NCBI RefSeq assembly: GCF_009299835.1
Contig: NZ_VKCZ01000014.1
Location: forward strand, 744,001-808,000
Direction: 5' to 3'
Origin: Microlunatus speluncae
GTDB taxonomy: Bacteria; Actinomycetota; Actinomycetes; Propionibacteriales; Propionibacteriaceae
DNA: 64,000 nucleotides
This document shows, piece after piece, positions 59,942 to 64,000 of this stretch. Position 1 is the first letter of the stretch; every line of letters begins with the position of its first letter. The notes beneath the pieces are model-generated. The model was not told the origin of the DNA. It saw only the letters and a list, made by a program, of their open reading frames with translations, and did no database searches. Both the position numbers and the translations under genes were made by a program.

Positions 59942-61951
59942 TCAGCCGCCGCGGGTGACGATCTCGAAGGGGGCGCTCTGCAGGTCGGCGAAGTTGCCGA
60001 CCTTCGCGTTGATCGAGCATTCCGGGGTCTGGGCCAGGGCGGTCACGGTGAGGCCGTTGGAGGAGACGGAAACCGCGCCGGAGCAGCCGTCGCTGAACCG
60101 TACGCCCTTCTCACCTCCGGCAATGGCAACCAGCATCTTGGACGCGGCGCCGACGGACGGGCTCTTGTAGAGGGGATTGACCGAGTCGGAGCCGCTGGGC
60201 CAGACCGGGACCAGGGTGACCGGCAGGGTCTGCTGGCTCACGGTGCGTGAGGGGGTGCTGACCTGGATGTTCTGCAACCGCTGCACCGGGTAGGCGGTGC
60301 CGGTCACCTCGGCGTCCGTGACCGCGGTGCGGGTCGTCTCCGCGGCCGCCGCCAGCCAGTTCTGCAGCTCCTCGGAACTCTTGATCGGCTGTCGCACCGA
60401 GACCCGGACCTGCTTGCTGCTCTGCGCCGGTACGGCGACGCCGTCCACGCTCCAGCCGCAGCGCTGGCTGATCCCGGTGACGCTCGGCAGGTTCTGCTGC
60501 TGCTTGGATCCGTTCCAGCTCACGGTCGGGCAGGCCGCCTTCGGATCCAGCCCGGGCAGCACCTCCAGGAACGGGCCGCGCAGCGGCGCGTTCTGCGCGC
60601 TGTAGGTGATCGTCAGGTCGATCGACGCCGTCTGCGAGTCGTACTCGGCGCGCCGGGAGACGCCGAGCCCGGTCGGGGTCGGCTGATCGGTCTGGCTGGT
60701 CTGATACTCGGCGACCACGGGCGGCGGGGTCGGTGGCGGGGTCGCCGCCGGCCGCGGGATGAGGATGACCGCCGCGATCACCGCACCGATCAGAACCACC
60801 AGGGCGGCGGAGGACAGGATGAGCACCTTCGGCGTCCGCCACCAGGGTCGATCCGGCTCCTCCGACTGAGGTTCCGGCTCGATCGGCGTGGCCGGACGCG
60901 TCGGCAGCGGCCGGTGCAGGGTCGCCTGGCCGGGCGTGCCCAGATCCGGCACCGGGCCGGGGTTGCGGCGGGTCTCGGTGTCCGCCGGCCGCTCGACCGG
61001 CTCCTCGACGACGCCGCGAACGGCGGTGGCCGGCCGGTCGACCCGGGTGTAGTTGTCCGGTAGCGGGACCAGAGCCAGCGGCGGCACCACGTACACCGAT
61101 CCACTCAGCCGGCGCAGGGCAGCGGCGGCCTCGGCGGCCGTCGGCCGGGACCGCGGGTCCTTGTCCAGCAGGCTCTGCACCAGCCGCCACAGCTCCGACG
61201 GCAGCTTCAGCACCGGCACCTGGGCCGAGACGTGCCGCTGGGCGATGCTGAAGTCGGTGCCCGGCCCGGCGAACGGGGTCCGTCCAGCGAGCAACTCGTA
61301 GAAGAGGATGCCGGCGCCGTAGACGTCGGCCGGCGGTCCCGCCTCGCCGGTGCTGATCAACTCCGGCGACATGTATTCCGGGGTGCCCAGCGCCCCCGAC
61401 CCGAGGGCGCCCGTGCCCGATGCGGTGGTCGGCGTGTGCGGGGTGTCGGAGATCATTTCGGCGATGCCGAAGTCGGTGACCTTGACCCCGTCCGTCCGGC
61501 TGGTCCGCCAGTCGGCGAGCAGCAGCACGTTGTCGGGCTTCACGTCGCGATGCAGGATCCGACGCTGGTGCGCGGCGGCGAGCCCGTCCAGGACGGCTGC
61601 GGCGAAGTGGACGGCGACCGTGGGCGGCAGTGTCCGCTCGCGCCGCAGCAACTCGCGCAGGGCGCCACCGTCGAGGTGGTCCATCACGATGGCGAATCGG
61701 TCGCCCTCGATCACCAGGTCGCGGACGGCGACGATGTTGGGATGACGCAGGCCGGTGAGCAGGGACCGCTCGCGGACGAACCGCTCCACCAAACCGGGGT
61801 CGGCGACGTGCTCCGGGCGGAGCAGCTTGGCGGCGATCGTGTCGCCGTTCCGCGTGTCGACTCCGCGCCACACCTCGCCGGTGGCTCCGCTGCCGATCCG
61901 TTCTTCGAGGCGGTAGGAAGCGCCTAGCGCTAGGGCCTCGCTGAACTGCAT
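59942..61951 (-). CDS. Transmembrane Ser/Thr protein kinase
   Basis: This 669-residue PknB-like kinase has the glycine loop IGSGATGEVW (19-28), the catalytic lysine in AAKLLRPE near 41, HRDVKPDN near 136, DFGIAE near 158 and GTPEYMSPEL. A Pro-rich linker leads to one membrane helix near 378-398 (VLILSSAALVVLIGAVIAAV). A 270-residue external domain follows with paired cysteines and a Thr/Pro-rich neck; it is not a PASTA repeat. ATG 61951 is used because the kinase begins at once; an in-frame ATG pair near 62020 is possible. The FHA domain of the secretion ATPase could be a phospho-partner, which is inference. Confidence 0.9.
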   Translation of the reverse strand: MQFSEALALGASYRLEERIGSGATGEVWRGVDTRNGDTIAAKLLRPEHVADPGLVERFVRERSLLTGLRHPNIVAVRDLVIEGDRFAIVMDHLDGGALRELLRRERTLPPTVAVHFAAAVLDGLAAAHQRRILHRDVKPDNVLLLADWRTSRTDGVKVTDFGIAEMISDTPHTPTTASGTGALGSGALGTPEYMSPELISTGEAGPPADVYGAGILFYELLAGRTPFAGPGTDFSIAQRHVSAQVPVLKLPSELWRLVQSLLDKDPRSRPTAAEAAAALRRLSGSVYVVPPLALVPLPDNYTRVDRPATAVRGVVEEPVERPADTETRRNPGPVPDLGTPGQATLHRPLPTRPATPIEPEPQSEEPDRPWWRTPKVLILSSAALVVLIGAVIAAVILIPRPAATPPPTPPPVVAEYQTSQTDQPTPTGLGVSRRAEYDSQTASIDLTITYSAQNAPLRGPFLEVLPGLDPKAACPTVSWNGSKQQQNLPSVTGISQRCGWSVDGVAVPAQSSKQVRVSVRQPIKSSEELQNWLAAAAETTRTAVTDAEVTGTAYPVQRLQNIQVSTPSRTVSQQTLPVTLVPVWPSGSDSVNPLYKSPSVGAASKMLVAIAGGEKGVRFSDGCSGAVSVSSNGLTVTALAQTPECSINAKVGNFADLQSAPFEIVTRGG

Positions 61952-62052
61952 CTCAGTTGAATCCGTCCCTCTACCTGTCGCGGCCCGTACTCCATCGGCG
62001 GTTTGTCCGACAGCCATCATGCCATCGGAGCGGGTTACTGCCGTGCGAGGAG

Positions 62053-62802
62053 TCAGCGGGCGTAGACGGGGCCGAGCTCGACCGCCAGCCGGGCCGCGAC
62101 CTGCTCCTGGATCGCAGCCGGGCCGTCGGATTCCGCGGCCGACCGGAGCACGTCCCAGAGTCCCGAGCCGAGCACGTGGGCCGGCGGCTGGGCGTCGAAC
62201 CGGTCGAGCAGATCCGCCGGCACGGGTTGCGGGTCGGTGGCTCGGAACTCCGACACGATCTGGTCGTACCGGTCGGCCAAAACCGTGTTGCTCGGGTCGA
62301 GGCCCGCCAGCAGCAACAGGCCGGTGGGCTGGGTCCCGATCGGGACCACGGCCAGGTCCGGTCGGTAGGTCCGCAGCACCGCGATGATCTGGTACGCATC
62401 GCCGGTCCACATCCTGGTGTGCTTGACCCGCGCGGCCTCGTCGACGTTCCGCGGCATCACGTCGTGCAGGATGATCACCCCGCGCGGCGACGTGAACCGC
62501 TCCGCGTTGATCAGGTCGCGGAGCACGAACTCGAACAGGTGCAGCCCGTCGATGAAGGCCAGGTCGAACGGCCGGCCGCCGGTCGGCGCCAACGGATCCG
62601 GCTGGCTGAAATAGTCGTCGCTGGTGGTCCGGAACAGCGCCACCTGACAGTGCAACTCCGCCTCGATCGAATACCGCGGATCGATCCCCACCGCCTGCCC
62701 CCGAGCCAGCGCCAGGCTGTTGCCGCGGCGCACACCGATCTCCAGATAGCGCTCCGGCTCGAGCAGCCGATGCACCTCCGCGAGAAGCTCCAGGGACCTC
62801 AT
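62053..62802 (-). CDS. Class I SAM-dependent methyltransferase
   Basis: This 249-residue protein has the first motif YLEIGVRRGNSLALA near residue 20, an acidic residue after strand 2 (GIDPRYSIEAE) and the Methyltransf_24 segment PFDLAFIDGLHLFEFVLRDL, then GVIILHDVMPRN. Members of this group methylate sugars or phospho-sugars, among other substrates. TACCGT lies six bases before ATG 62802, giving a leaderless layout. It is divergent from the cytidylyltransferase-dehydrogenase gene, so the two may share a wall-polymer pathway. Confidence 0.8.
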   Translation of the reverse strand: MRSLELLAEVHRLLEPERYLEIGVRRGNSLALARGQAVGIDPRYSIEAELHCQVALFRTTSDDYFSQPDPLAPTGGRPFDLAFIDGLHLFEFVLRDLINAERFTSPRGVIILHDVMPRNVDEAARVKHTRMWTGDAYQIIAVLRTYRPDLAVVPIGTQPTGLLLLAGLDPSNTVLADRYDQIVSEFRATDPQPVPADLLDRFDAQPPAHVLGSGLWDVLRSAAESDGPAAIQEQVAARLAVELGPVYAR

Positions 62803-62893
62803 CCGGTCACGGTAGCGCGCGAGCGCCGGTGACGGGTCGACGACGGGGAGTCAAGTTCGACGTGTCCGGGGAGGGAACGGCTACAGTCGTGCG
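62803..62893. promoter_or_regulatory. Divergent promoter region with two leaderless starts
   Basis: On the minus strand TACCGT lies six bases before ATG 62802. On the plus strand TACAGT (62882-62887) lies six bases before GTG 62894. Neither gene has a ribosome site next to its start. No operator palindrome was noticed. Confidence 0.5.
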
Positions 62894-64000
62894 GTGACCA
62901 GCTTGCGTAACGTCGCCGTCATCCTCGCCGGGGGCATCGGGACCCGGGTCGGCATGAGCATCCCCAAACAGTTGATCAAGGTTGCCGGGAAGCCGATCAT
63001 CGAGCACACCATCGCCACGTTCGACGCGTGTCCGCTGATCGACGAGATCATCGTGCTGATGACGCCGGGCTACCTGGACGAGGTGCGCGCGATCACGAAG
63101 AAGGGCGGGTACGAGAAGGTCACCCAGATCCTCGAGGGTGCGAGCGGTCCCGGCAGCACTCGCAACGACACCACGGCGATCGCCCTGAAGGCGTTGGGCG
63201 AGGACGACTGCAACGTGCTGTTGCACGACGCCGTCCGGCCGCTGGTGTCGCAGTCGATCATCGCCGCGAACGTGCAGGCGCTGCAGACGCACCAGGCCGT
63301 CGACACCGCGATCCCGTCGGCCGACACGGTGATCATGGTCGACGACCCGGGCGCCCGGATGGTCGACGTGCTCCCCCGCCATCTGCTGCGCCGCGGCCAG
63401 ACCCCACAGTCGTTCCGGCTCTCCACCCTCCGCTCGGCGTACGCCCGCGCGTCGCAGGACCCGGCGTTCACCGCGACCGACGACTGCACGGTGGTGCTGC
63501 GTTATCTGCCCGAGGTGGAGATCGCCGTCGTCGCCGGGCACGAGCGGAACATGAAGGTGACCGAGCCGATCGACATCTCGCTGGCCGACAAGCTGTTCCA
63601 GCTGGCCTCGGCAGATCGGCCCGAGCCGCTCAGCGACGAGGAGTACCGGCGGCGACTGGCCGGCAAGACCATGGTGATCTTCGGCGGCTCGTACGGGATC
63701 GGGCACGACATCGCCGAACTCGCTGCCGGTTACGGGGCCAACGTCCGGTCCTACTCGCGGTCCGCGACCGACACTCATGTCGAACGCCGGGACGACATCA
63801 CCAAGGCGGCCGACGAGGTGCTGGCCAAGGACGGCCGGGTCGACTTCGTGGTCAACACCGCCGGCATCCTGCCGCTCGGCGAACTGGCCGAATACAGCGA
63901 GGAAGCCGTCTATGCGGCGACGGAGATCAACTACCTGGCGCCGATCTTCATCGCCCAGGAGTTCTTCCCGCACCTGGCTGCCAACAACGGCTCGCTGCTG
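62894..64000 (+). CDS. Bifunctional cytidylyltransferase / short-chain dehydrogenase (TarI-TarJ-like), 5' part
   Basis: 369 codons are visible and the gene runs off the window. Residues 1-230 form an IspD/TarI-type cytidylyltransferase: VAVILAGGIGTRVGMSIPKQ, STRNDTTAIALKAL, VLLHDAVRPLVSQSIIAANV and TDDCTVVLRYLPEVEIAVV. From about 250 a short-chain dehydrogenase begins (KTMVIFGGSYGIGHDIAELA, VDFVVNTAGILPLGELAEYS). This order matches bifunctional enzymes that reduce ribulose-5-phosphate and activate ribitol-5-phosphate as CDP-ribitol. It could feed the TagF-like transferases at 10.5-19.2 kb. The catalytic Tyr-Lys of the dehydrogenase lies beyond the edge. Confidence 0.88.
   Translation, partial: MTSLRNVAVILAGGIGTRVGMSIPKQLIKVAGKPIIEHTIATFDACPLIDEIIVLMTPGYLDEVRAITKKGGYEKVTQILEGASGPGSTRNDTTAIALKALGEDDCNVLLHDAVRPLVSQSIIAANVQALQTHQAVDTAIPSADTVIMVDDPGARMVDVLPRHLLRRGQTPQSFRLSTLRSAYARASQDPAFTATDDCTVVLRYLPEVEIAVVAGHERNMKVTEPIDISLADKLFQLASADRPEPLSDEEYRRRLAGKTMVIFGGSYGIGHDIAELAAGYGANVRSYSRSATDTHVERRDDITKAADEVLAKDGRVDFVVNTAGILPLGELAEYSEEAVYAATEINYLAPIFIAQEFFPHLAANNGSLL

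Noticed and set aside
59582-60250. Plus-strand frames within and after the inverted-repeat element
   Set aside because: They lack ribosome sites, run into the antisense of the kinase gene, and have no coherent protein pattern.
62807-63973. Minus-strand frame opposite the cytidylyltransferase
   Set aside because: The IspD and dehydrogenase motifs are on the plus strand; the minus frame is low complexity.

Overview
The window is high-GC DNA with GTG and TTG starts and promoter-proximal starts that look leaderless. Its gene content is WXG100 proteins, an FtsK/SpoIIIE-type secretion ATPase, many TetR regulators and wall-polymer transferases. This fits an actinomycete; Propionibacteriales is only a guess. 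Both ends are cut through genes. No rRNA, tRNA or CRISPR array was seen.

Region 1 (1-10.5 kb) is a mosaic of small regulated units. It holds the tail of a virginiamycin-B-lyase-like protein, a TetR/membrane-protein pair, an ATP-grasp enzyme, a YefM-YoeB toxin-antitoxin pair, a TetR/DHA2 efflux-pump pair, an alpha/beta hydrolase, and two successive TetR/CPBP-protease modules. Most TetR genes face a divergent target across a visible palindromic operator.

Region 2 (10.5-22.8 kb) is a wall teichoic-acid-like or glycopolymer locus. Three genes on the minus strand run from a GT2-TagF fusion, through a protein with two TagF-like domains, to a single-domain TagF-like protein. A GT61-type transferase and a divergent GT2-like protein lacking the DXD signature accompany them. 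A cytidylyltransferase-dehydrogenase fusion (62.9-64 kb) and a methyltransferase at the right edge suggest polymer-precursor genes resume there.

Region 3 (22.8-62 kb) is the main interest: a type VII-like secretion module with giant RHS/YD-repeat cargo. On the plus strand are a 984-residue coiled-coil lipoprotein, a membrane-anchored periplasmic-binding-protein-like protein and an FHA-FtsK/SpoIIIE (EssC/EccC-like) ATPase. On the minus strand are two WXG100 genes identical at DNA level, each upstream of a giant RHS gene, with a third RHS gene between. Only the RHS nearest 30 kb has a Hint pretoxin domain and a toxin-like tip. The other two end in glycine-rich hydrophobic tails, and one is translationally coupled to a membrane protein. 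Downstream of the toxin-bearing RHS (24.8-30 kb) lies a run of immunity-like genes, frameshifted genes, a 134-bp duplication and an orphan toxin tip with a DUF7660-like partner, as expected of an evolving polymorphic-toxin cassette array.

Region 4 (57.8-62.8 kb) carries a RibD/DHFR-fold reductase, an ECF sigma factor with a SnoaL-like tail, a 249-bp inverted-repeat element resembling a MITE, a transmembrane Ser/Thr kinase and a methyltransferase.
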